Of a stretch of DNA of 64,000 bases, positions 16,611-25,106 are shown one piece after another. Under the pieces are notes generated by a model. The model was not told the origin of the DNA. It searched no databases and saw only the letters and a program-made list of their open reading frames with translations. The stretch's first letter is position 1. Every line of letters begins with the position of its first letter. The DNA is taken from the NCBI GenBank assembly GCA_902801325.1, contig CADCHQ010000006.1, forward strand, positions 124,001 to 188,000. Reading direction: 5' to 3'. Source of the stretch: an uncultured Bacteroidales bacterium. GTDB taxonomy: Bacteria > Bacteroidota > Bacteroidia > Bacteroidales > Bacteroidaceae. The position numbers and the translations under genes are program-made.

Positions 16611-17459
16611 ATGAAATATTTTGAGGTAGAATTTAGTGTTAAGCCTTATAGCGAAGAGGCTTGCGACGTATTATCCTCCCTGCTTGCCGACGTAGGGTTT
16701 GAGACTTTTGTCCCCAAGGCTGAAGGCCTTGAAGCATACATCCAGCAGGCGTTTTATGATGAAGAATCCGTCCGACAGTTGACGAAGGACTTCCCTCTAC
16801 CCCACTTTAACATTAGTTTTATTACGCGTGAGGCACCTGATGAGGACTGGAACCAACGTTGGGAAGAAGAGGGCTTCGAACCCATTGTCATCGACAGCCT
16901 TGTAGGCATTCACGATACGCGACACACCTGTCCCTCGCCTTGCATCTATGACATCACCATTAATCCGCGTATGGCCTTTGGAACGGGTACTCATCCCACC
17001 ACGAGGCAGATTCTGCGACAACTTTGTTCGATGGACATGCAGGACATGAGCGTCGTTGATGCAGGTTGTGGCACGGGTGTCTTAGGCTTCCTTTGTTCCA
17101 TGCGAGGGGCAAAGGATGTCTTCAGTTACGACATCGATTCGTGGAGTGTGGAGAACACAAAGATAAATGCCGAGTTGAACGGCATCACCAACATTCGCGT
17201 ACAGGAAGGCGATGCAAGCGTCCTGCCCACCAGTCCGGCGTTCGACCTGCTGATAGCCAACATCAATCGCAACATCTTGCTTCAGGACATGCCCCGCTTT
17301 GCCCAGGTTCTCAAGTCTGGAGGTCAACTGTTGCTCAGCGGTTTCTATGAGTCTGATGTTCCCCTACTCTTGCAGAAGGGAGAGGAATTAGGTTTGTCTT
17401 TGGAAAAGGAAACGTGCGAGGAAGGTTGGGCAATGCTTTTCCTTCGGAAATGTGAATAA
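16611..17459 (+). CDS. prmA: Ribosomal protein L11 methyltransferase
   Basis: 282 residues. PrmA trimethylates ribosomal protein L11. The N-terminal domain (about 1-95) precedes the SAM-binding methyltransferase fold with V-V-D-A-G-C-G-T-G-V-L-G (about 145) and the conserved L-I-A-N-I-N-R-N (about 213). M-A-F-G-T-G-T-H-P-T-T marks the family. Start chosen at the ATG at 16611, 20 bp after a -7 box. Single gene, convergent with the GH25 gene. Confidence 0.95.
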   Translation: MKYFEVEFSVKPYSEEACDVLSSLLADVGFETFVPKAEGLEAYIQQAFYDEESVRQLTKDFPLPHFNISFITREAPDEDWNQRWEEEGFEPIVIDSLVGIHDTRHTCPSPCIYDITINPRMAFGTGTHPTTRQILRQLCSMDMQDMSVVDAGCGTGVLGFLCSMRGAKDVFSYDIDSWSVENTKINAELNGITNIRVQEGDASVLPTSPAFDLLIANINRNILLQDMPRFAQVLKSGGQLLLSGFYESDVPLLLQKGEELGLSLEKETCEEGWAMLFLRKCE

Positions 17460-17527
17460 ACGCGTTTCAACTGCCCTCGCTAACTCGCAGCCTTTAATGA
17501 TCAATGTTCAATGTTCAATGTTCAATT

Positions 17528-18370
17528 TCACTCCCCTTCCGGCGCAATGGCGGGTTGTAACGTCATTTGCTTCAGTGCTTTCATGTCACCGTTGAAGATG
17601 TCAAAGTCGACAAAACCCTTGATGCCGTCCACTCGTCCGCAGTCGGTATATTGCCAGAAGGCCCACTTTCCTTTATACTTCAACTTTTTCTCGTAATAGT
17701 GCGCTATCCACAAGGGGTATTCGTTCAGGGCAGGCGTGTTGAGATAATCTTGCTTGAACTTGTAAGAAGTATAGATTATCGGCGCCACGCCATAGACGCT
17801 TTGCACAATTTCAAGCCACGTCAACACGTCGCGCTGGAACTCCTTCAGTGGTTTGTTGCCTCGCTTCTCTATGTCGAGAATAGGTGGCAAGTCGCCCTCG
17901 AGCAGATGAACCTGATGGAGAAAGTATTCTGCCTGACGCGTAATATTCTTGTCGGGAATGTAGAAATGATAGGCTCCACGCACGAGGTCGTTCTCGCGAG
18001 CCCAATGGAAGTTGTCGTTGAAGTTCTCGTCGAACAGCGTTGCGCCTTCCGTAGCCTTGATGATAACGAAACTGATGGGATGGTCGCCAATCTTCGCATT
18101 ACGGAGTCTGTCCCAGTCGATGCGATCCTGATGGTGACTGATGTCAATACCCATAATGTCGTATCCCGTAGGATAGTCGGGTTCACCATAGATGGCTCGC
18201 CAACGAAACGACAACGGAGTGACAAAGAAATTGTAGAACACAAACACATAGGCCGCAACCACAAGGATGCCTCCCAGTAGCAGCCCCCACCATGACAACC
18301 AGCGAGAGCCACCGGAGGATTTTTTCCTCTGGTGGCTCCGCCTTGCATGCTTCTTATGTGTTTTGTTCAT
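17528..18370 (-). CDS. Membrane-anchored GH25 lysozyme-like protein
   Basis: 280 residues. A Lys/Arg/His-rich cytoplasmic head (1-25) is followed by one membrane segment (about 26-50, LLLGGILVVAAYVFVF), so the catalytic domain faces the periplasm. The GH25 fold is shown by G-I-D-I-S-H-H-Q near residue 75, V-I-I-K-A-T-E-G, G-A-Y-H-F-Y and the catalytic P-I-L-D-I-E (about 165). It would cleave N-acetylmuramic acid bonds in peptidoglycan, in cell-wall turnover. Upstream lie TTAACCGTTAAC low-complexity repeats and then the stop of pfp. Confidence 0.93.
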   Translation of the reverse strand: MNKTHKKHARRSHQRKKSSGGSRWLSWWGLLLGGILVVAAYVFVFYNFFVTPLSFRWRAIYGEPDYPTGYDIMGIDISHHQDRIDWDRLRNAKIGDHPISFVIIKATEGATLFDENFNDNFHWARENDLVRGAYHFYIPDKNITRQAEYFLHQVHLLEGDLPPILDIEKRGNKPLKEFQRDVLTWLEIVQSVYGVAPIIYTSYKFKQDYLNTPALNEYPLWIAHYYEKKLKYKGKWAFWQYTDCGRVDGIKGFVDFDIFNGDMKALKQMTLQPAIAPEGE

Positions 18371-18407
18371 TAACCGTTAACCCGTTAAACTGTTAACCGT
18401 TAAACAA

Positions 18408-20057
18408 TTACTTTGCCTGCTCCAGCGCCAAGGTCTTGGTGCACTGGTCACACACCTCAGAAGGACCGAAGTACTGGATAGGACCAGGATAGACATAACG
18501 CGTCTCACGTGCCCACTGTTCGCGCTTCGATGCGAAATACTTGAAGGGAGCACCATCCAGTTCTACCAAAGCCTTGCGGATAACGGGCTTGTTGGCACCA
18601 TTACGTCGTTCGATGTTCATCATCATAGTGATGGGCACACCACCGGCAATCCACTCTGCAGCAGGGGCTGTAGTGTTTTTGATAACACTCATGTAACCCG
18701 TCTTACCGTTCGAGATCAGACGGCTGGCATTGTAACCCAGGCTGTAGCAGTAGTCGGCATCATAGTTCGAGGGAGCTGCACAGCGACCTTCGTAACCGAA
18801 GAAGTGGTGCTGAGCGCTGAACTTACCGTTGAACTTACCTTCCTTCTTCCACTCGGCCAATTTCTTGGCAACCATAGCGCTGAGCAGTTTCTCAGTCTCA
18901 ATCAGGCTCACCTGAACGTTTCCGTGGGGGTCACGGTCGAGGCAGAGCTGACGCTTAACGTCGGCAGGCAAACTCTCGAGCACAGCCTTGTTCTCGGCAG
19001 TGATGTTGCTGAGTACGAACTCAATCTGCTCATCGGCACTCTTAAACTCGCGAGGCTCGCCCGTTGCAGGATCGGTCAGCACCTCGTTCAACTGGGCAAT
19101 GAGCTTCTTGATAGCAGGAATGAACTCAATCAAGCCTTCGGGAACGACCACCGTACCGAAGTTGTTGCCGTCGGCAGCACGTAGGGCAACGGCCTTGGCG
19201 ATGTACTCAACAACGTCGTCGAGTGACATCTGCTTAGCCTCCACTTCCTCACTGACGAGGCAGATGTTAGGCTGGCACTGCAGGGCGCACTCCAGAGCGA
19301 TGTGAGAGGCTGAACGACCCATCACCTTGATGAAGTGCCAGTACTTGCGAGCCGAGTTGCAGTCGCGCTGGATGTTACCGATGAGTTCACTGTAGGTCTT
19401 GCAAGCGGTGTCGAAACCAAACGAGGTCTCAATCTGCTCGTTCTTCAGGTCACCGTCGATGGTCTTGGGGCAACCGATAACCTGCACGCCATACTTCTTG
19501 GCAGCATAGTACTCGGCCAGCACACAAGCGTTGGTATTAGAGTCATCGCCACCAATGATGACGAGGGCCTTGATGCCGAGCTCGCGCAGAATCTGGATAC
19601 CACTTTCAAACTGAGCTTCCTTCTCCAGTTTTGTACGGCCAGAGCCGATGATGTCGAAACCACCCGTGTTGCGATACTCGTCGATGAACTCGTCGGTGAA
19701 CTCCACATACTTGTGATCAACCAGACCACCAGGTCCCATCAGGAAACCATAGAGCTTCGATTCCTTGTTCAGCGACTTCACACCGTCGTACAGACCACTG
19801 ATGACGTTGTGACCACCAGGAGCCTGACCACCCGACAGGATGATACCAACGTTGATAGCCTCACGATTCTCGCTTTCAGCAGGTACGAACTCCACTACAG
19901 GCATTCCATAGGTATTGGGGAACAGAGCCTTTATCTCTTCCTGGTTACCTACACTCTGGGTAGCAGCACCCTCCTTCACTTTAACAGGTCCTTGCAGAGC
20001 CTTAGGCAGCTTGGGCTGATAGGCGGCTCTTGCAATCTGCAATGCACTTTTTTCCAT
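18408..20057 (-). CDS. pfp: PPi-dependent 6-phosphofructokinase
   Basis: Diphosphate-fructose-6-phosphate 1-phosphotransferase, 549 residues, the long form of PPi-PFK. G-I-I-L-S-G-G-Q-A-P-G-G-H-N lies near residue 75. GGDDSNTNA begins at residue 169; the Asp after GGD is the established mark of PPi rather than ATP use. K-T-I-D-G-D-L-K-N follows. The enzyme makes glycolysis reversible at this step and is usual in Prevotella and Bacteroides. The promoter (20098-20129) shares its spacer sequence with three other genes in the window. Confidence 0.96.
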   Translation of the reverse strand: MEKSALQIARAAYQPKLPKALQGPVKVKEGAATQSVGNQEEIKALFPNTYGMPVVEFVPAESENREAINVGIILSGGQAPGGHNVISGLYDGVKSLNKESKLYGFLMGPGGLVDHKYVEFTDEFIDEYRNTGGFDIIGSGRTKLEKEAQFESGIQILRELGIKALVIIGGDDSNTNACVLAEYYAAKKYGVQVIGCPKTIDGDLKNEQIETSFGFDTACKTYSELIGNIQRDCNSARKYWHFIKVMGRSASHIALECALQCQPNICLVSEEVEAKQMSLDDVVEYIAKAVALRAADGNNFGTVVVPEGLIEFIPAIKKLIAQLNEVLTDPATGEPREFKSADEQIEFVLSNITAENKAVLESLPADVKRQLCLDRDPHGNVQVSLIETEKLLSAMVAKKLAEWKKEGKFNGKFSAQHHFFGYEGRCAAPSNYDADYCYSLGYNASRLISNGKTGYMSVIKNTTAPAAEWIAGGVPITMMMNIERRNGANKPVIRKALVELDGAPFKYFASKREQWARETRYVYPGPIQYFGPSEVCDQCTKTLALEQAK

Positions 20058-20097
20058 AGTTTTTTCTTAATATAATATAGTAAACAATTTCGACTTG

Positions 20098-20129
20098 CAA
20101 AGATAGTGAAAATCGAGTGCAATACCAAA
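20098..20129 (-). promoter_or_regulatory. Conserved-spacer promoter upstream of pfp
   Basis: Minus strand: TTTG, 20-bp spacer, TATCTTTG. The spacer differs at one base of 20 from that upstream of the TPR gene (45126-45157) and at three from that at 20583-20614. Confidence 0.7.
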
Positions 20130-20582
20130 TAAAGAATAGAAAAATATGGCAACATAAAGCGAAAACGTGTTCACATGTTTTTACAATGATAGCGTAATGA
20201 AAGGCTGTAAGCCTAAGTGCAAAGCACTTCGTGTACTTGTTCGACGTACATTGAACCTAATCTCACCTTCTCTCATTATTCCTATCTCACTACAAGTAAC
20301 GTATGTGCACTGCACAAGGTAGCCAGTCTATGTGATGTAGTGGAGTGTAAGTAAACTTACAAGCAATAGAGAAAGTTTCTATTATTTTCTCTAATATTAG
20401 GGTTTTTGCTCGTTTATCCGTATCCTTAAGGCTTAGCCTCGAAAATAGGATGCATCTCGGCAATACAAAAAAAGAATTGTGTTACACACTTTTAGCTTAC
20501 AGCGTTTATTCTGACTTCACCGCCCGAAAATATGCCGCAAACATGTTTTCGAACCATTTCGTCATATTTTTTTGTTCTTTTA
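20130..20582. other. Long intergenic region without a recognisable gene
   Basis: Between two facing promoters. It contains an open frame from 20450 in frame with the downstream gene, but no coding-like codon use. Short inverted stretches such as GGCTGTAAGCC occur near 20203. I see no tRNA, riboswitch or repeat of the main families. Confidence 0.4.
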
Positions 20583-20614
20583 TTTGGTATTGCACCCATT
20601 TTTCACTATCTTTG
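20583..20614 (+). promoter_or_regulatory. Conserved-spacer promoter upstream of the 90-residue protein gene
   Basis: TTTG at 20583-20586, 20-bp spacer, TATCTTTG at 20607-20614. Spacer agrees with the pfp one at 17 of 20 positions, and similarity continues upstream through an A/T-rich ATATTTTT stretch. Confidence 0.7.
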
Positions 20615-20647
20615 ACCAGTTTTGTAACCCAACAAACAATTACAGTT

Positions 20648-20920
20648 ATGGCAAAAAGAAGAGATTTGAAGAAAGGAATCAACTTCCTTTGTGGTGAATT
20701 GTTCGCTGAGTGTGTGGCAATTATGCATTACCAAAAACCTACGCCACAAGAAGACGTGGACAACGTGATGACCAGCATCCTAAACCTGCAGGACGACATG
20801 CTGAGCCGCGTGAGTCACGTAGAACCGGGTATGAAAGCCAAAGACTATTTCAAGAAACTGCGCGAGGACATGATCAGTCACACCGATGAAATTGTGGAAC
20901 ACATAAAAGCACTACTTTAG
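20648..20920 (+). CDS. Conserved hypothetical protein, 90 residues
   Basis: A small, mainly helical, acidic/basic protein of unknown function. It begins MAKRRDLKKGINFLCGEL and contains V-S-H-V-E-P-G-M-K, and closely similar small proteins occur across Bacteroidales as far as I recall. I choose the ATG at 20648 because the conserved promoter ends at 20614; the open frame from 20450 is not used. It has its own strong promoter and is followed by a palindromic element. Confidence 0.82.
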   Translation: MAKRRDLKKGINFLCGELFAECVAIMHYQKPTPQEDVDNVMTSILNLQDDMLSRVSHVEPGMKAKDYFKKLREDMISHTDEIVEHIKALL

Positions 20921-20935
20921 CGCAAATTAAGAATA

Positions 20936-20972
20936 GGCCCCTCTCCCCGCTCCCCCGAGGGGGGGAGGGCCT
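20936..20972. repeat. CT/AG-rich palindromic element
   Basis: CCCCTCTCCCC then CTCCCCCGAGGGGGGGAG; strong hairpin potential after the 90-residue protein gene. Confidence 0.6.
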
Positions 20973-21143
20973 TGCAGAATAAAAAATGGTAAATGTTCAA
21001 TGTTTTGCTCGGTGAAGTAAGGAAACGCTTGTGTAGCGAAGAGGAGCGAAAATCCCCAATACATTCTTAATTCTTAATTTTCGAATACTCCCCTTTAACT
21101 CCCGCGAGTGAAACGAGCAACAACATCCCTTTAACAAAACAAC

Positions 21144-21695
21144 ATGCTTCAAAAGATTTGCAGGTGGATTCTATACCGTCGTATGGGCTACCACTTCGAG
21201 GAGACAGTAAAAAGACCGCGTAAGTACATCATCGCTCTGGCTCCTCATACCTCGAACTGGGACTTCATCATGGCACTACTGTTCATGGGTGCCGAGCAGT
21301 TCCAATGCGGGTTTATGATGAAGAAGGAATGGTTCTTTTGGCCTCTTGGTCCCATCTTCAAGCGTATGGGTGGCATTCCCGTCTATCGTGAGAAGAACCG
21401 CAGTGTGACCGACGTACTGGCACAGCAGGCTCGCGAGGCCGATGAATTCCGTCTGTGCATTACGCCTGAAGGCACGCGAAGACGCCAACCCGAGTGGAAA
21501 AAGGGGTTCTACTACATCGCCCTAAAGGCAGAACTCCCCATCCTACTCTACGGACTCGACTACAAGCGTCGCCTCATCCAGTGCACCAAACAGGTTATCC
21601 CCGACGGAAACTTCGACAAACAAATAGTGGAAATCAAGCAATACTTTGAGGGCTTTCAAGGGAAATATCCTGAAAAGTTCACGACGGGACTTTAG
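21144..21695 (+). CDS. 1-acyl-sn-glycerol-3-phosphate acyltransferase-like (PlsC family)
   Basis: 183 residues, shorter than PlsC proteins with an N-terminal helix. The acyltransferase motif I is H-T-S-N-W-D, an HX4D form; motif II is G-G-I-P-V-Y-R; motif III is P-E-G-T-R-R. It probably transfers an acyl group to a glycerolipid or lipid A-type acceptor at the membrane; the specific substrate is unknown. The A/T-rich upstream region has repeat-like TTGTGTAGCGAAGAGGAGCG sequence. Confidence 0.85.
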   Translation: MLQKICRWILYRRMGYHFEETVKRPRKYIIALAPHTSNWDFIMALLFMGAEQFQCGFMMKKEWFFWPLGPIFKRMGGIPVYREKNRSVTDVLAQQAREADEFRLCITPEGTRRRQPEWKKGFYYIALKAELPILLYGLDYKRRLIQCTKQVIPDGNFDKQIVEIKQYFEGFQGKYPEKFTTGL

Positions 21696-21707
21696 CGCGA
21701 AATATCA

Positions 21708-21739
21708 GCCCCTCTCTATCTCCCCCAAGGGGGAGGAAA
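21708..21739. repeat. CT/AG-rich palindromic element
   Basis: CCCCTCTCTATCTCCCCC followed by AAGGGGGAGG; it lies directly after the acyltransferase stop. Confidence 0.6.
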
Positions 21740-21756
21740 ATGAAGAATGAAGAATC

Positions 21757-21790
21757 ACCTCACCCCTATCCTCTCCCAAGGAGAGGGAGT
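21757..21790. repeat. CT/AG-rich palindromic element, near-identical to one inside metH
   Basis: Its reverse complement matches 49261-49294 (coding within metH) at 31 of 34 positions. Confidence 0.75.
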
Positions 21791-21819
21791 TGCAAAGCAA
21801 AAATTGTGCATTGACCATT

Positions 21820-24762
21820 GTGAATAGCGTAAAAAAAAGATTATGCATACTCCTATCACTGCTTCTGGTGACGGGAATTTCGCTATACGCACAAAACGAT
21901 GCGGCCACACGCATACGCAATCGACTCACTGACTACTTTGTCAACTACACCAATGCCGCATACACCAGCAACGACCCTATAAAACTGACAAACGTAGAGG
22001 TCGACGCCACACAGCGACTGGTGCGACTCTATGCCAATGCGGCCTTTGCCACACAACCCTTCACACGCGAAACCGTGCGACGCATCAGACAGGACATCGA
22101 ACGCCTGATGCCTCCTCCCTACAACACCTACAACATCACCATTCTGGCCAATGGGACACCCATTGAGGAACTCATCCCACTGGAGTGGAACGATACCACT
22201 GCGGAAAAGCGACGCTGGGGAAACCTCGAATACAAAGGCAATCCCTGGGTGTCGCCCATCTCCCTACCCTACGACATCACACACGGACTTCGCGGGCGTC
22301 ACCTCGTCGTATGGCCCAGTCACGGACGCTATTTCGACACATCGAAAGGCACCTGGCAATGGCAACGACCACGCCTCTACTGCACCACGGAGGACATCTT
22401 CACGCAGTCCTTCGTCGTCCCCTTTCTCATCCCCATGCTTGAGAATGCTGGAGCCAACGTCTTTGTCCCTCGCGAACGCGACTGGCAACGACACGAGGTG
22501 ATTGTGGACAACGACATCAACACACCTGAGGGCACTTACTCCGAGACCAACGGCACCTACGAATGGGAGGATGCCGGCACGGGATTCTGCAAGATTCAGG
22601 ACATCTATTTCGACGGAGAGAACCCCTTCACGGCAGGCACTTGCCGAAAGGCCGAAGCACAACCACGCAGGCGACAGAACAGCCAGATCGTGTGGCAACC
22701 TCAACTGCCTGAGGAAGGACCGTATGCCGTCTATGTCAGCTATGCCTCCTTGCCCACCAGCGTCAGTGATGCTGAATACACCGTACGACACAAAGGCATC
22801 GTCACACGCTTCCGCGTCAATCAGCAGATGGGAGGCGGCACGTGGGTCTATCTGGGAACTTTCGATTTCGCCGCTGGCTCATCGCTCGACAACTGTGTCA
22901 TGCTCTCCAACCAAAGCAATTACAGAGGCGTAGTCACAGCCGATGCCGTGCGATTTGGCGGAGGTATGGGCAATATCTCACGTGGCGACTCGATACATGC
23001 CTTCACACGCAGTGAAATGCCCCGATTCCTCGAAGGAAGCCGATACTATGCCCAGTGGGCGGGAATGCCCTATGAGATATACAAGAACAAGGAAGGTGTC
23101 AGCGACTATGCTGAGGACATCAATGTGCGTTCGCTCATGGCCAATAGCATGGCACGAGGCTCACTGTACTTGCCGGGCGACAGTGGTCGTTGTGTTCCAC
23201 TGGAACTCTCGTTGGCCGTACATAGCGACGCAGGTTTCCGACCCGACAGCACCCTTATCGGGACACTGGGAATCTACACCACTGGTCCCTACACCACTAC
23301 TACCGACCAGTTCGATGGACAGCTGGCCGAAGGACTATTGCCAAGTAATCGTTCGCGACTGATGGGACGCGACCTCTGCGACATCGTAATGACACAAGTC
23401 GATGAGGACATACGCACACAAATAGGCACTTGGAACAGGCGTCAGATGCACGACCGCAACTATTCGGAAACGCGTGTGCCTGAAGTCCCAAGCATGATAC
23501 TCGAAACCTTGTCGCACCAGAACTTTGCCGATATGCTGCGAGGCCACGACCCATCGTTCAAGATGCTTCTCTCGCGCGCTATATATAAAGGTATATTGAA
23601 GTACACCTCCGCCGTTCACGGACGCGAAGGATTCGTGGTGCAACCCCTACCCATCGTGGACTTCTCTGCCATACTGAGCGCACAAGGCGACTCCGTAACG
23701 CTTTCGTGGAGGGCAGCAGAAGGGAAGAACGAGCCTAAGGCACAGCCCACGGGCTACGTCGTCTATACAAGCGAGGGCGAACGAGGCTACGACAACGGAA
23801 AAGTAGTGTACAAGACGCATGTAAAACTGCCCGTGCAACGTGGTTTGCTGACCCGCTATCAGGTGCGTGCCTTCAACGAGGGCGGATGCAGTATGCCTAG
23901 CGAGGAACTCTGTGTCTATTCCCCTCTGCAGGCAAGTCGTCGTCTGCTCATCGTAAACGGATTCACACGTCTGGCAGCACCTCAACCCGTTGACAACGAT
24001 TCCCTGCGAGGCTTCGACTTCAACTTAGACCCAGGTGTGGTGTATCAGCATAGCCCTGCCTACTGTGGTCGGCAGACCAACATGCGAAAGGGCATCGGCG
24101 AGAACTTTGGCCAGAGCGGCAGTGAGTTTGAAGGTCTGATTATGGCTGGCAACACCTTTGACTTCCCAACCCAACACGCCCGAGACTTCCTGTTGGCCGA
24201 CACAGTCCTGAGCATTTCATCGTGCTCGAGCAGTGCTTTTGAAAAGGGAACCATCACTGGCGGATATCATGTCATCGACATCATCCTGGGAGCACAAAGG
24301 AACGACGGTTACAGCATGAACGCCCAACCCGCCTTCTCCAGAGAAATGTACGAAGCCATCAACCACTTCACACGCAACCACACGTCAGTGCTCATGAGTG
24401 GAGCCTACATCAGCGAGGAGATTGCTCCTGAGTTTGCCAGCAACACACTGCATTTCGTTCCTGACGGATCGTGTGCGCTCAACGATAGCACCAATGTGCT
24501 TACGGGCATGAACACCCAATTCTCCGTCTATTGTCAGCCCAACGAACAGCGTTATTCCCTGCGTCGCATAAGCGCCCTGCTTCCGACGCAGGACGCCTTC
24601 ACCTCCGTAACCTCTCCTGCTCCTCTTCGCTCTCTCTCCGTTGCCTATCAAGGTCCAAGCTATCGCGCCCTCACCTACGGATTCCCCCTCGAATGCATTC
24701 GCGAGCCCGAAACGCGCCGCGCCATCATGGGAGCATCCCTGTCCTTCCTACTGACTAAATAA
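21820..24762 (+). CDS. Secreted amidase-like protein with golvesin-type domain ('xanthan lyase' family)
   Basis: About 980 residues, exported (signal peptide KKRLCILLSLLLVTGISLYA). It contains stretches that fit an N-acetylmuramoyl-L-alanine amidase (Amidase_3) scaffold split by an insertion: V-V-W-P-S-H-G-R near 170, L-A-V-H-S-D-A-G near 465 and M-I-L-E-T-L near 570. Between them (about 260-390) lies a Gly/Tyr/Val-rich region like golvesin C-terminal domains, and a fibronectin-III-like region follows (about 615-700). Bacteroidales homologues are often labelled xanthan lyase, which I do not trust. No ATG is available; GTG at 21820 best fits the signal peptide, TTG at 21790 is the alternative. 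Confidence 0.75.
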   Translation: MNSVKKRLCILLSLLLVTGISLYAQNDAATRIRNRLTDYFVNYTNAAYTSNDPIKLTNVEVDATQRLVRLYANAAFATQPFTRETVRRIRQDIERLMPPPYNTYNITILANGTPIEELIPLEWNDTTAEKRRWGNLEYKGNPWVSPISLPYDITHGLRGRHLVVWPSHGRYFDTSKGTWQWQRPRLYCTTEDIFTQSFVVPFLIPMLENAGANVFVPRERDWQRHEVIVDNDINTPEGTYSETNGTYEWEDAGTGFCKIQDIYFDGENPFTAGTCRKAEAQPRRRQNSQIVWQPQLPEEGPYAVYVSYASLPTSVSDAEYTVRHKGIVTRFRVNQQMGGGTWVYLGTFDFAAGSSLDNCVMLSNQSNYRGVVTADAVRFGGGMGNISRGDSIHAFTRSEMPRFLEGSRYYAQWAGMPYEIYKNKEGVSDYAEDINVRSLMANSMARGSLYLPGDSGRCVPLELSLAVHSDAGFRPDSTLIGTLGIYTTGPYTTTTDQFDGQLAEGLLPSNRSRLMGRDLCDIVMTQVDEDIRTQIGTWNRRQMHDRNYSETRVPEVPSMILETLSHQNFADMLRGHDPSFKMLLSRAIYKGILKYTSAVHGREGFVVQPLPIVDFSAILSAQGDSVTLSWRAAEGKNEPKAQPTGYVVYTSEGERGYDNGKVVYKTHVKLPVQRGLLTRYQVRAFNEGGCSMPSEELCVYSPLQASRRLLIVNGFTRLAAPQPVDNDSLRGFDFNLDPGVVYQHSPAYCGRQTNMRKGIGENFGQSGSEFEGLIMAGNTFDFPTQHARDFLLADTVLSISSCSSSAFEKGTITGGYHVIDIILGAQRNDGYSMNAQPAFSREMYEAINHFTRNHTSVLMSGAYISEEIAPEFASNTLHFVPDGSCALNDSTNVLTGMNTQFSVYCQPNEQRYSLRRISALLPTQDAFTSVTSPAPLRSLSVAYQGPSYRALTYGFPLECIREPETRRAIMGASLSFLLTK

Positions 24763-24806
24763 CCTCAAAACCTTATAACCTTATAACCTCAAAACCTCAA
24801 AACCAC
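24763..24806. repeat. Low-complexity CCTTATAACCTCAAAA repeats
   Basis: Five short degenerate units of AACCT(C/T)(A/T)(A/T)AA between the amidase-like gene and the next gene; one of many such word repeats in the intergenic DNA here. Confidence 0.6.
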
Positions 24807-25106
24807 ATGACCATACAAACAAATTCCAAAGGTTCACGCAGCATCGAAGTGAGCGAGAACCATCTCGAAACATTGCGACGTTATTCCCTGCTTAGCGACT
24901 TGCTCGACAGCAACGGAATCGTGGATGAAAGCGTTCTACAGAAACTTCGCCTCAACACCCGTGCCCTGCTGGAGCACCATAGCGACGACGCCGACCTGTT
25001 GGCCCTGTGCCACGAAGTGATCTTCCACGACAACATGAAGGCTTACGGTCTCCACCAACTCATCCTGCTCTATCTCGCCAAGTACGAAGAGGTTGAAAAA
25101 GACTGA
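24807..25106 (+). CDS. Hypothetical protein, 99 residues
   Basis: I do not recognise this protein. It is acidic and predicted mainly helical, rich in Leu, Glu, Asp and His (L-L-E-H-H-S-D-D-A-D-L-L-A-L), with no signal peptide or membrane segment. The start is the ATG at 24807. Its last 14 bases overlap the start of the YgiQ gene, which suggests translational coupling. Confidence 0.65.
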   Translation: MTIQTNSKGSRSIEVSENHLETLRRYSLLSDLLDSNGIVDESVLQKLRLNTRALLEHHSDDADLLALCHEVIFHDNMKAYGLHQLILLYLAKYEEVEKD

